A stretch of 64,000 bases of DNA from Marinifilum_A sediminis. GTDB lineage: Bacteria > Bacteroidota > Bacteroidia > Bacteroidales > Marinifilaceae. Under the pieces are notes generated by a model, which was given only the letters and a program-made list of their open reading frames with translations, was not told the origin of the DNA and searched no databases. The position numbers and the translations under genes were made by a program. The DNA is taken from assembly GCA_947496465.1 (NCBI GenBank), contig CANMCX010000006.1, positions 1 through 64,000 of the forward strand, read 5' to 3'. Shown piece after piece: positions 45,703 to 54,096 of the stretch (the first letter of the stretch is position 1; every line of letters begins with the position of its first letter).

Positions 45703-46215
45703 TTAGGAGGTATTTATTTTCTTTAAAATTTTCCTTCCTCTTGAGCAAAAGCCAGCGGTGCCATTTTCCATTTGTTCTTCAATAATAAGAGCCAGTTCAT
45801 TTTTAATGTCTGGTTCTTTTTGTGAGAAATTGTAGAGGATTTGCATGGCATGAACTTTTACAGCAATAGCAGTTGTCGATGAAATTAATAAGTCGAAACA
45901 GCGATTGATAAAATCCCCCGAGATGTTCCTAGGGAGAGGTTCTGAACTGATTAATTTTAAGTATTGCCTTTGTTTGCTTTCGTTTTCGAGTGTAGGAATC
46001 AGTTTTATCATTTTGGGAATATAAGGACGAACCAATTCTGGCGCAATATCATAAACTTTATCCATTAACCAAGTGGAACGCCAGGAGTGTTTTTGATCAC
46101 TAATACAAATTTCCCATAAAGCTTGAATGTGTTTAGGATCTTCGGCAATGCTTTGGGCAACTAATTCAGCTTCTTTCTTAATGGGAAAGGGATCAAGTAA
46201 TTTTCCTAAATCCAT
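45703..46215 (-). CDS. hypothetical HEAT-like helical protein
   Basis: Encodes 170 aa and is all helical. Repeating amphipathic helices such as KHIQALWEICISDQKHSWRS and AIAVKVHAMQILYNFSQKEP resemble HEAT/ARM repeats. No catalytic motif or signal. It lies 14 bases downstream of the threonine dehydratase gene on the same strand and is probably co-transcribed. It converges with the tube protein gene. Confidence 0.65.
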   Translation of the reverse strand: MDLGKLLDPFPIKKEAELVAQSIAEDPKHIQALWEICISDQKHSWRSTWLMDKVYDIAPELVRPYIPKMIKLIPTLENESKQRQYLKLISSEPLPRNISGDFINRCFDLLISSTTAIAVKVHAMQILYNFSQKEPDIKNELALIIEEQMENGTAGFCSRGRKILKKINTS

Positions 46216-46229
46216 GAATCATTAATAAT

Positions 46230-47171
46230 TTAAAATGGCAATTTGCTTAGCTGTACATTACCACCAGAAAGGATGACTCCAATTTTCTTTCCCTGATATT
46301 TTTCTTTGTGCTTTACTAATGCAGCAAGCGCGACGGCACTCGATGGTTCAACAATAAGTTTCATTCGCTCCCAAATTAATCGCATAGCTTCAATTATTTC
46401 GTTTTCTTCAACACGAACAATCTCTTTTACATGCTCCTTAATTATTGGGAAAGTTTTATCTCCTAAGGATGTTAGCAATCCATCAGCTATGGTTTTAGGA
46501 TTGGTTTGAGGAACAATTTCACCTTTCTGAAGCGATTGCCATGCATCATCAGCACCCATTGGTTCACCAGCGATTACTTGTGTTTGTGATGAAAAATGAT
46601 GTGCTGCCAAAGCGGTTCCTGCAAGTAATCCACCACCACCAACTGGTGCAAAAAGAGTATCTAAATCGTCATGTTCTTCAAATAATTCCATTGCAGCCGT
46701 TCCTTGCCCTTGTATTACCTGATAATCATTATAAGGATGAAGAAAAATAGCACCAGTTTTATTCACTACCTCATTTAAGGTTGTTTCTCGGGCTTCTAAA
46801 GTTGGTATACATTCAATTACTTCACCACCGTAGCCTTTTACCGCAGTTTTCTTAATTTCTGGAGCGTTCGATGGCATTACCACATATGCCTTTATGCCTT
46901 GCAATTTTGCAGCTAAAGCCAATGCTTGAGCGAAATTACCCGATGAATGAGTCGCAACGCCAAATTCTCTCTCTGTTTTTGTCAATTGAAGAATGGCATT
47001 GGTTGCGCCACGCATTTTAAAAGCACCCATTTTCTGAAAATTCTCACACTTAAAATAGATTTCAGCTCCGACAATTTCGTTGATTAGCTGAGAACTCATA
47101 ACAGGAGTTCTGTGAATAAATGGCTTTATTCTTTTGTGGGTTTCTAGTAAGTGTTCTTTCGTTATAATCAT
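46230..47171 (-). CDS. threonine/serine dehydratase (PLP-dependent)
   Basis: Encodes 313 aa. PLP Lys is K52 in GAFKMRG; the phosphate loop is GGGGLLAG, and further hits are HSSGNFAQALALAAK and EPSSAVALAAL. It lacks the C-terminal ACT domain of biosynthetic IlvA, so it is of the catabolic threonine ammonia-lyase or serine racemase type. Confidence 0.88.
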   Translation of the reverse strand: MIITKEHLLETHKRIKPFIHRTPVMSSQLINEIVGAEIYFKCENFQKMGAFKMRGATNAILQLTKTEREFGVATHSSGNFAQALALAAKLQGIKAYVVMPSNAPEIKKTAVKGYGGEVIECIPTLEARETTLNEVVNKTGAIFLHPYNDYQVIQGQGTAAMELFEEHDDLDTLFAPVGGGGLLAGTALAAHHFSSQTQVIAGEPMGADDAWQSLQKGEIVPQTNPKTIADGLLTSLGDKTFPIIKEHVKEIVRVEENEIIEAMRLIWERMKLIVEPSSAVALAALVKHKEKYQGKKIGVILSGGNVQLSKLPF

Positions 47172-47264
47172 TTCGCTGGGGTTTGGTTAGGTTTGTATGC
47201 CAAATGTTTCTCAAATTATGGCAGAAATACTAATTTCTAAAGGAGTCTTAGTATAGAGTATTAT

Positions 47265-47295
47265 TGAGAGTCTCACTTAGAGCGAGACCCTCAAG
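47265..47295 (-). terminator. weak terminator after hemL
   Basis: TTGAG-GTCTC...GAGAC-CTCAA stem just after the hemL stop, followed on the minus strand by a T-poor AATAATACT. Confidence 0.4.
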
Positions 47296-47300
47296 AGTTT

Positions 47301-48593
47301 TTATTTCATTGCTTCTAAAGATTCTTTAGCTGCCTGAATGGTTTTATCCAACATTTCGTAAGTTAATGAATTAGATAAGAAATAACTTTCGAAAGATGAA
47401 GGTGGAAGGTAAATACCTCTTTTCAACATTTCATGGAAAAATTTAGGAAACTTTTCATTATTGGCTGTTGCTGCTGTATCAAAATCTACAACTTCAGTAT
47501 CTGTAAAGAATACGCTGATCATAGAGCCGCATCGATTGATTTTATAATCGAATCCAGATTCAGTCAATACTTTATCCAATCCTTTGTGAAGATATTCGGT
47601 TTTATCAGCAAGTTCAGTAAAATATTGAGGATTCTCATTCAACTCTTTTAATAGAGTATATCCTGCTATCATAGCAATTGGATTTCCAGATAAAGTTCCA
47701 GCTTGATAAACTGGACCCACAGGAGAAACTACTTTCATAATTTCATCAGGACCAGCATAAGCACCTACCGGCATTCCACCTCCAATTACTTTACCAAAGG
47801 TGACCAAATCGGCTTTCACACCAAAATATTCCTGAGCACCACCTTTTCCTAAGCGGAAGCCCGACATTACTTCATCAAATATCAATAGAATGCCTTCTTT
47901 ATCGCAAAGTTCACGTAGATCTTCCAAAAATCCTTTCTTAGGAAGTACACATCCCATGTTACCAGCAATGGCTTCAATTATAATAGCGGCAACTTCACTT
48001 TTATTTTCTTCTACTAATTGTTTTACCGCTTCTATATCATTGTACTTTGCCGTTAAAGTGTCATTAGCAGTTCCAGGAGTAACGCCGGGGGAATTTGGTA
48101 CACCAAAGGTACTGGCTCCACTACCTGCCTTAATCAAAAATGAATCAGCATGTCCGTGATAACAACCTTCGAATTTGATAAATTTATTTCGTCCGGTATA
48201 TCCTCTGGCAACACGAATTGCACTCATACATGCTTCCGTTCCCGAGTTTACCATTCTTACTTTATCGATATTTGGAACCATATCAACAATTAACTTGGCA
48301 ATATCAATTTCTAAGGCTGTAGGTGCGCCAAATGAGGTTGAATCTTCAACCTTAGCCTTAATTGCATCAATAACTTTAGGGTATGCATGTCCTAAGATCA
48401 TTGGCCCCCATGACGAAATGTAGTCGATATATTCGTTTCCATCAGCATCAGTAAGAATACTTCCTTTTGCTTTTTCGATAAAAACAGGAGTCCCACCTAC
48501 CGAATTAAAAGCTCTAACAGGCGAATTTACTCCTCCTGGAATGTATTTGTTTGCTTCATCGAAAAGTTCAGAACTTCTTTTGTACTGGTACAT
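47301..48593 (-). CDS. hemL: glutamate-1-semialdehyde 2,1-aminomutase
   Basis: Encodes 430 aa. PLP Lys is K268 (TFGKVIGGGMPVGAY); other family marks are GGVNSPVRAF, NSGTEACMSAIRVARG and FDEVMSGFR. It makes aminolevulinate from HemA's product. Located 11 bases after hemD on the minus strand, it is 8 kb from hemA, so the pathway genes are split over two strands. Confidence 0.95.
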   Translation of the reverse strand: MYQYKRSSELFDEANKYIPGGVNSPVRAFNSVGGTPVFIEKAKGSILTDADGNEYIDYISSWGPMILGHAYPKVIDAIKAKVEDSTSFGAPTALEIDIAKLIVDMVPNIDKVRMVNSGTEACMSAIRVARGYTGRNKFIKFEGCYHGHADSFLIKAGSGASTFGVPNSPGVTPGTANDTLTAKYNDIEAVKQLVEENKSEVAAIIIEAIAGNMGCVLPKKGFLEDLRELCDKEGILLIFDEVMSGFRLGKGGAQEYFGVKADLVTFGKVIGGGMPVGAYAGPDEIMKVVSPVGPVYQAGTLSGNPIAMIAGYTLLKELNENPQYFTELADKTEYLHKGLDKVLTESGFDYKINRCGSMISVFFTDTEVVDFDTAATANNEKFPKFFHEMLKRGIYLPPSSFESYFLSNSLTYEMLDKTIQAAKESLEAMK

Positions 48594-48604
48594 AGTGTGT
48601 TATT

Positions 48605-49309
48605 TTATGAGTTTAAATATTCATTACAAATTTCAAGCATGGAGTAGATGTTAGCCTTTTCAGACATTACGACATGCTCGGTATAATCTAATAGCTTAAC
48701 TGCGGATGAATTGCCAATGGCAATGCATGGAACAGGACTTTTAAGCTTGTATTTTTTAAAAAAACTAACAATTGCACTTGGACTGCAAAAGCAAATGGCA
48801 TCAAAATTATCAACATCAATTTCAGGTTGAATTAAGCTAGTTTTGTAGCACTCAATTTCTTCATAGGTTAAATCATTTTCTGTAAAGAAATTAACGATCG
48901 TATTTTTCCGAATATTACCTGAGAAATAAATGTAGCTTTCCGCTTTGTTTTTCTCTAACAATTCAACCAAAGCCCTTGCATTATGAGTTGATGGAACTAT
49001 GGCTTGCAAACCAATTTTGGATAGTTCTTCTGCTGTTTTTTTTCCAACTGCATAAACCTTGTGGTTCTCATCAAGAACTAATTTAGATAGAATCGGTGCA
49101 AGACTCTTTACTGCATTCCGACTTGTAAATATCCATTCGGCTTTCGATTCTGATTCAAGTAATTCAATTTCTCTTTGCCCGAGAGTGTTAATTTTTATAT
49201 CAATAAAGGCATGATCGCTTAATTGAAGTCCAATTTTATTACCGAAATCATAATGACCATCCGATAAGTTTCTTGTAAAAAGTATACGATTTGAATCAGT
49301 TGAGTACAT
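48605..49309 (-). CDS. hemD: uroporphyrinogen-III synthase
   Basis: Encodes 234 aa. The family is weakly conserved, but the two-domain layout is clear, with WIFTSRNAV, VYAVGKKTAEELSKIGL, FSGNIRKNT and ICFCSPSAIVSFF, and it sits next to hemL. It cyclises hydroxymethylbilane to uroporphyrinogen III. Confidence 0.88.
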   Translation of the reverse strand: MYSTDSNRILFTRNLSDGHYDFGNKIGLQLSDHAFIDIKINTLGQREIELLESESKAEWIFTSRNAVKSLAPILSKLVLDENHKVYAVGKKTAEELSKIGLQAIVPSTHNARALVELLEKNKAESYIYFSGNIRKNTIVNFFTENDLTYEEIECYKTSLIQPEIDVDNFDAICFCSPSAIVSFFKKYKLKSPVPCIAIGNSSAVKLLDYTEHVVMSEKANIYSMLEICNEYLNS

Positions 49310-49477
49310 TCGCTATTTTTTGCTTCCTGAGCTAACAAATTTAGCAAATCCGTGCAGTTTTTTGCATACCTATCAGAATAAAATGGCAATGAATTGATAA
49401 TGAGATAAACTAGAATGTCTGCTATTTTTTTTGTAAATTCTATAATGTTTTAAATACGTTAAAAAGTATTAATCCAC

Positions 49478-49508
49478 TTGTCATTATTTAATAGCTTTTA
49501 TACTTTTA
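49478..49508 (+). promoter_or_regulatory. possible relA promoter
   Basis: TTG (49478-49480), 20 bases, then TACTTTTA (49501-49508), close to the Bacteroidota -33 TTTG / -7 TAnnTTTG pattern. The start codon is about 110 bases on. The surrounding 300-base gap holds nothing else I can support. Confidence 0.3.
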
Positions 49509-49618
49509 GTGAGCTAAAAAAACGACATGCTTTATGTCGATTAATTTTAAGACAGGGCTTATAACATTTTTCGTAAAAATGCCGATGTGTGAATATTTCT
49601 TGTTTAAGTGAGAAAATT

Positions 49619-51814
49619 ATGACAGAATTCAATAGAGAAGAAGAAAGAAGGCAAATATTATATAGGTATAAACACTTACTTAAGACCTGTAGGAACATTG
49701 TTTCCAGAGCAGATATCAAATTGGTAAGAAAAGCTTTTGATTTAAGCTTACAAGATCATGAGGGGGAAAGAAGAAGTAATGGTGATCCTGCTATCTACCG
49801 CTCACTTTCTGTAGCTCAAATAGTTGTTGAAGAATTAGGATTAGGGAGAACATCAGTTATTTGTGCTCTTTTATATGATATCGTTCAGAAAGAACATGTC
49901 AATATTGATGAAGTTACCGAATTATTTGGTTCTAAAGTGGCACAAATTATTACTGGTCTTGTTAAGGTAACTGATATTTACAATCAGGGATTAACTCAGC
50001 ATTCCGAAAATTTTAGAAAGTTATTATTGAGCTTTGCAGACGATGTGCGAGTGGTTTTAATCATTTTAGCTGATCGTTTATTCCATTTGCGTAATATGGA
50101 GCACAAGCCTAAGCAAGAACAAATTGATTTGGCTAAAGAAATTGAATTTCTTTACATTCCTTTGGCTCACCGCTTGGGCATGTATAATGTGAAGTCTGAT
50201 ATGGAAGATTTGGCTTTGCGTTATTTGAAACCAGAGATTTATTTCGAGATTGTTCAAAAACTTAAGGATACGGAAGAACAGCGTGCTCAGTTCATTCATG
50301 ATTTTGTTGATCCTATCAAAAACGAACTTGATTCGCAAGGAATAAAATATAAGATTAAGGCTCGAACTAAAACCATAGCTTCTATTCTTCATAAAATGAA
50401 GAAAAAGCAGGTGGAGTTTGAGGAAGTTTATGATATTTTCGCGATTCGTATTATTTTAAAAGCTTCAGCAAAGAAAGAGAAATCGGAGTGCTGGAAAGTC
50501 TACTCTGCAGTAAGCGATTTGTATCGCCCAAATCCAGAACGCTTGAGAGATTGGATTACAATACCAAAATCAAATGGATATGAATCATTACATACAACGG
50601 TATTGGGTCCTCAAAATCGTTGGGTAGAAGTACAGATTCGTTCGAAGCGAATGAATAAGATTGCAGAGCAAGGATTCGCGGCGCACTGGAAATACAAAGG
50701 TGGTAAAGGAGAGGGTGGACTTGACAATTGGTTGCAGGATATTCGTGAGGTATTGGAAAGTCAGGAAAGCAATTCAATTGATTTGATTGATAAGTTTAAA
50801 GCTGATCTATATAATAAAGAGATATATGTTTTTACACCAAAAGGTGATTTAAAACAACTGCCTTCCGGTGCAACCTTACTCGATTTTGCCTATTCAATTC
50901 ACTCCGATTTAGGGGGGAAATGTATTGGAGGAACGGTAAATCAAAAAAATGTTTCCATTCGTCAGGTGTTAAAAAATGGGGATCAGGTTGCTATTACCAC
51001 TTCCAACTCTCAAAAGCCAAAACCAGATTGGTTGAACTTTGTAATTTCTAACAAAGCGAAGAACAAGATTCGCCAGTCGATGAAAGAAGAAATGCTTAAG
51101 GAAGCTGATCTCGGAAAAGAGACACTTAAGCGAAGGATGAAGAATTGGAAGATTGAGTTTTGCGATGAAAATACGCGAAAGTTAATGGCAGAGTACAAGT
51201 ACAAATTGGCTGTAGATTTGTATTATGGTATTGCCACTGAAATTCATGATTTATCTGAAATTAAGGAGGTTTTAACTCGAGAAGAAAAGGAAGAAGAAGT
51301 ACTTGCTCCGGAAGAAATGCCGGATTATAGCAAGAGAAAAGTGGAAGGTGAGGGCGAAGATGTCTTAATTGTAGATCAAACCATTGCCAATGTAGATTAT
51401 ACTCTTGCAAAATGTTGCAATCCAATTTTTGGTGATGATATTTTTGGTTTTGTGACCATAGGTAAAGGCATACGAATTCACCGTTTGGGATGTTCAAATG
51501 CCAAGGAAATGCAGAGCAGATATCCTTACCGGGTTGTGAAAGCCAATTGGACAGAAAAAGGTGCTGCATCTTACCAAGCAATTCTTCATATTACAGGCGA
51601 CGATGAATTGGGAATGATTACCAATATTTCAGAAGTAATCACCAAAGATTTACGCGTGCAAATGAGATCTATCTCGGTAGAATCAAATGCAGGAACTTTC
51701 GAAGGGCATTTAACGGTTGTAGTTTCTAATACGGATCATTTGAATACTTTGATTGTGAAATTGAAAAGGTTGAAAGGAGTTCATCGTGTTTCTCGTTACG
51801 ATACGGTGGCTTAA
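49619..51814 (+). CDS. relA: RelA/SpoT-family (p)ppGpp synthetase with degenerate hydrolase
   Basis: Encodes 731 aa from ATG 49619 (MTEFNREEER); a longer in-frame start at 49589 is less likely. Domain order is HD, synthetase, TGS, linker, zinc-finger-like KCCNP region and ACT. The synthetase has YDIFAIRIIL, WITIPKSNGYESLHTTVLGP and WVEVQIRSKRMNKIAEQGFAAHW, all intact. The N-terminal HD hydrolase has lost its metal residues: family His becomes R61 (IYRSLS), HD becomes YD (86-87), ED becomes QK (90-91), and the N of DRLHN becomes H156 (DRLFH). It should make but not degrade (p)ppGpp. Confidence 0.92.
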   Translation: MTEFNREEERRQILYRYKHLLKTCRNIVSRADIKLVRKAFDLSLQDHEGERRSNGDPAIYRSLSVAQIVVEELGLGRTSVICALLYDIVQKEHVNIDEVTELFGSKVAQIITGLVKVTDIYNQGLTQHSENFRKLLLSFADDVRVVLIILADRLFHLRNMEHKPKQEQIDLAKEIEFLYIPLAHRLGMYNVKSDMEDLALRYLKPEIYFEIVQKLKDTEEQRAQFIHDFVDPIKNELDSQGIKYKIKARTKTIASILHKMKKKQVEFEEVYDIFAIRIILKASAKKEKSECWKVYSAVSDLYRPNPERLRDWITIPKSNGYESLHTTVLGPQNRWVEVQIRSKRMNKIAEQGFAAHWKYKGGKGEGGLDNWLQDIREVLESQESNSIDLIDKFKADLYNKEIYVFTPKGDLKQLPSGATLLDFAYSIHSDLGGKCIGGTVNQKNVSIRQVLKNGDQVAITTSNSQKPKPDWLNFVISNKAKNKIRQSMKEEMLKEADLGKETLKRRMKNWKIEFCDENTRKLMAEYKYKLAVDLYYGIATEIHDLSEIKEVLTREEKEEEVLAPEEMPDYSKRKVEGEGEDVLIVDQTIANVDYTLAKCCNPIFGDDIFGFVTIGKGIRIHRLGCSNAKEMQSRYPYRVVKANWTEKGAASYQAILHITGDDELGMITNISEVITKDLRVQMRSISVESNAGTFEGHLTVVVSNTDHLNTLIVKLKRLKGVHRVSRYDTVA

Positions 51815-51891
51815 ACAATGAATAATCATCAGTAAACAGTTATTAGTTTGAGACTCCGAATGTAATTCCGACTCCCAAATCAAGAGATATT

Positions 51892-51927
51892 AAAGAGACT
51901 TTCTTACTTTAAGGAAGTCTCTTTTTC
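51892..51927 (+). terminator. terminator after relA
   Basis: AAAGAGACTT...AAGTCTCTTT followed by TTCTTA, about 78 bases past the relA stop. Confidence 0.75.
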
Positions 51928-52033
51928 TTAATACAGATATCCTGATTATTTTATAACCAATTTGTCATGAATTCATTAAGATTTTATTGAAAATTCTTCT
52001 CAATTCTTTGGTGATTTATTTGGATTGATTCTG

Positions 52034-52041
52034 TATATTTG
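52034..52041 (+). promoter_or_regulatory. possible dnaX promoter -7 element
   Basis: TATATTTG matches TAnnTTTG; TTTG at 52007-52010 is 23 bases upstream, slightly longer than the usual spacing. The dnaX start is 46 bases downstream. Confidence 0.35.
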
Positions 52042-52087
52042 AACTTCGAAAAAAGACAATCAATCGCTAGTCGATTTATAATATTAT

Positions 52088-53851
52088 ATGGAGAATTTTA
52101 TTGTTTCAGCACGTAAATATCGTCCTTCTGCTTTTTCAACAGTAGTAGGGCAGGATTCTATTACCGTAACCCTTAAGAATGCGATCAAAAACAATCATTT
52201 GGCTCATGCCTATTTGTTTTGTGGTCCGCGAGGAGTAGGTAAAACTTCTTGTGCACGAATCTTTGCAAAAACAATAAATTGCTCAAATATCTCTTCCGAT
52301 TTTGAAGCGTGCAACGAGTGTGAGTCGTGTAAGGCTTTTAATGAAAATCGTTCTTATAACATTCACGAGTTGGATGCAGCATCGAACAATTCGGTTGACG
52401 ATATTCGTACCTTAATTGATCAGGTGAGAATACCACCTCAAATAGGTTCCTATAGTATATATATAATAGACGAGGTTCACATGTTATCGGCATCTGCATT
52501 TAATGCATTTCTGAAAACACTTGAGGAACCACCAGCGCATGCTATATTTGTATTAGCTACTACCGAAAAACATAAAATTCTTCCTACCATCTTATCACGT
52601 TGTCAAATTTTCGACTTTAACAGGATAAAAGTAGATGATGCAGTAAAGCATTTGCAGAACATTGCACAAAAAGAATCTGTAAATATCGATGAAGAAGCAT
52701 TAAATGTAATCGCTCAAAAGGCTGATGGAGCCATGAGAGATGCTTTGTCTATCTTCGATCAGATTGTTAGTTTCTCGGGTAAAGAAATTACTTTCGAAAA
52801 TGTAATTCAGAATTTGAATGTTTTGGATTACGATTATTACTTTAAAATTGTTGATGCATCTCTGGAGGGAAAAGTCACTGACGTTTTAGTAATGTTGAAC
52901 GAGATTTTTGAGAAAGGTTTCGATGGTCATCATTTTGTAGGTGGCTTAAGTGGACATATCAGGGATGTATTGGTAGGAAAAGATCCTGCGACCATTCAAC
53001 TGATGGAAGTAAGCGATAGTGTAAAACAAAAATACATAGAGCAGGCAAAAAAGTGTCCAGTCGACTTTTTGTATGAATCACTCAAAATATTAAACCAATG
53101 TGATATTGGTTACAAATCCAGTCAAAATCCACGTTTATTAATAGAGCTAAGTTTAATTCAATTGTCCCAGATAATTGAATCAAAAAAAAAAGGAACTAGT
53201 TTAAAAAAGAACACCAAGAAACTTTTAAAGATTATTGTTGAGGGACGTGAAGATTTGCCTGCTCAAACTAAAGCAAGTAATCCTGTAAGTCAGCAAGCAC
53301 CTTCTAATGGGAATGGACAGGTAAAAGTTGAACCTACAGAGCCTAAAATACAAACAGGTGTTTCAAGAAATGCATACACACCAACAGTATCTATTAAACA
53401 AGCTTTAAAAACGGGGATACAAAGACCCAAGACTATATCTAAGCCAAACTATCAGGAAAAGGAGAAAGTTGATCTTGTAGCCGTATCAGAGAATATTCCT
53501 TTGAATCAGGCACAAGCCTTTAAACAACTTAAAGAGTTTGTACAGATAAAAGGAAAGAGCGACAGAATTCGTTTGGCTCTTACGGTGAATCAACCTGAAG
53601 TAATAGATAATAAGGTGATTTTAAAAGTTAGCAATCCATTACAGGGCGATGATATTAATGGAGTAAGGGTAGAATTACAAAATCATTTAAGACGTGTTTT
53701 CAGTAATAAGGAGATAGAATTGGAAACAAAAATGTCACAAACTAAAACTACAAAAAGGGTATTTACAGACACAGATAGATTCAACTATTTGTGTAAGAAA
53801 AATCCGGTTTTAGGTGTACTAAAGCAAAAACTTTCACTCGATTTCGAGTAA
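52088..53851 (+). CDS. dnaX: DNA polymerase III subunit gamma/tau
   Basis: Encodes 587 aa. AAA+ motor with Walker A GPRGVGKTS (46-54), zinc cysteines C65, C75, C78 and C81, Walker B IIDEVH (127-131 region) and sensor LATTEK. Domain III ends near 360. A Lys/Pro-rich linker and a tau-like C-terminal domain follow. It loads the clamp and couples the replisome. The run AAAAAAAAA near codon 370 (53186-53194, SKKKG) could allow frameshifting to a shorter gamma form, as in some bacteria. Confidence 0.95.
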   Translation: MENFIVSARKYRPSAFSTVVGQDSITVTLKNAIKNNHLAHAYLFCGPRGVGKTSCARIFAKTINCSNISSDFEACNECESCKAFNENRSYNIHELDAASNNSVDDIRTLIDQVRIPPQIGSYSIYIIDEVHMLSASAFNAFLKTLEEPPAHAIFVLATTEKHKILPTILSRCQIFDFNRIKVDDAVKHLQNIAQKESVNIDEEALNVIAQKADGAMRDALSIFDQIVSFSGKEITFENVIQNLNVLDYDYYFKIVDASLEGKVTDVLVMLNEIFEKGFDGHHFVGGLSGHIRDVLVGKDPATIQLMEVSDSVKQKYIEQAKKCPVDFLYESLKILNQCDIGYKSSQNPRLLIELSLIQLSQIIESKKKGTSLKKNTKKLLKIIVEGREDLPAQTKASNPVSQQAPSNGNGQVKVEPTEPKIQTGVSRNAYTPTVSIKQALKTGIQRPKTISKPNYQEKEKVDLVAVSENIPLNQAQAFKQLKEFVQIKGKSDRIRLALTVNQPEVIDNKVILKVSNPLQGDDINGVRVELQNHLRRVFSNKEIELETKMSQTKTTKRVFTDTDRFNYLCKKNPVLGVLKQKLSLDFE

Positions 53852-53890
53852 AAAGAGAAAACATGATATATAGCATATACAATTTAATAC

Positions 53891-53927
53891 AAATTAGGCT
53901 TCTGTTTTACTGCAGGAGCCTAATTTT
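53891..53927 (+). terminator. terminator after dnaX
   Basis: AAATTAGGCT-TCTGTTTTACTGCAGG-AGCCTAATTTT, about 40 bases past the stop. Confidence 0.75.
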
Positions 53928-54096
53928 CAATAGATTGTAATTAAAGAAAAAAATCGTTAAAAAATAAGCTCTTTTAAATCGGGAAATAAAAAAAATATCT
54001 ATGTTTACCTTGAATTTAGACAGAGATTATGTCGGATTTAAGACTAGATTTTACAGACTATAATTAATAATTAAATTACTCAAAACAACAACCAAC

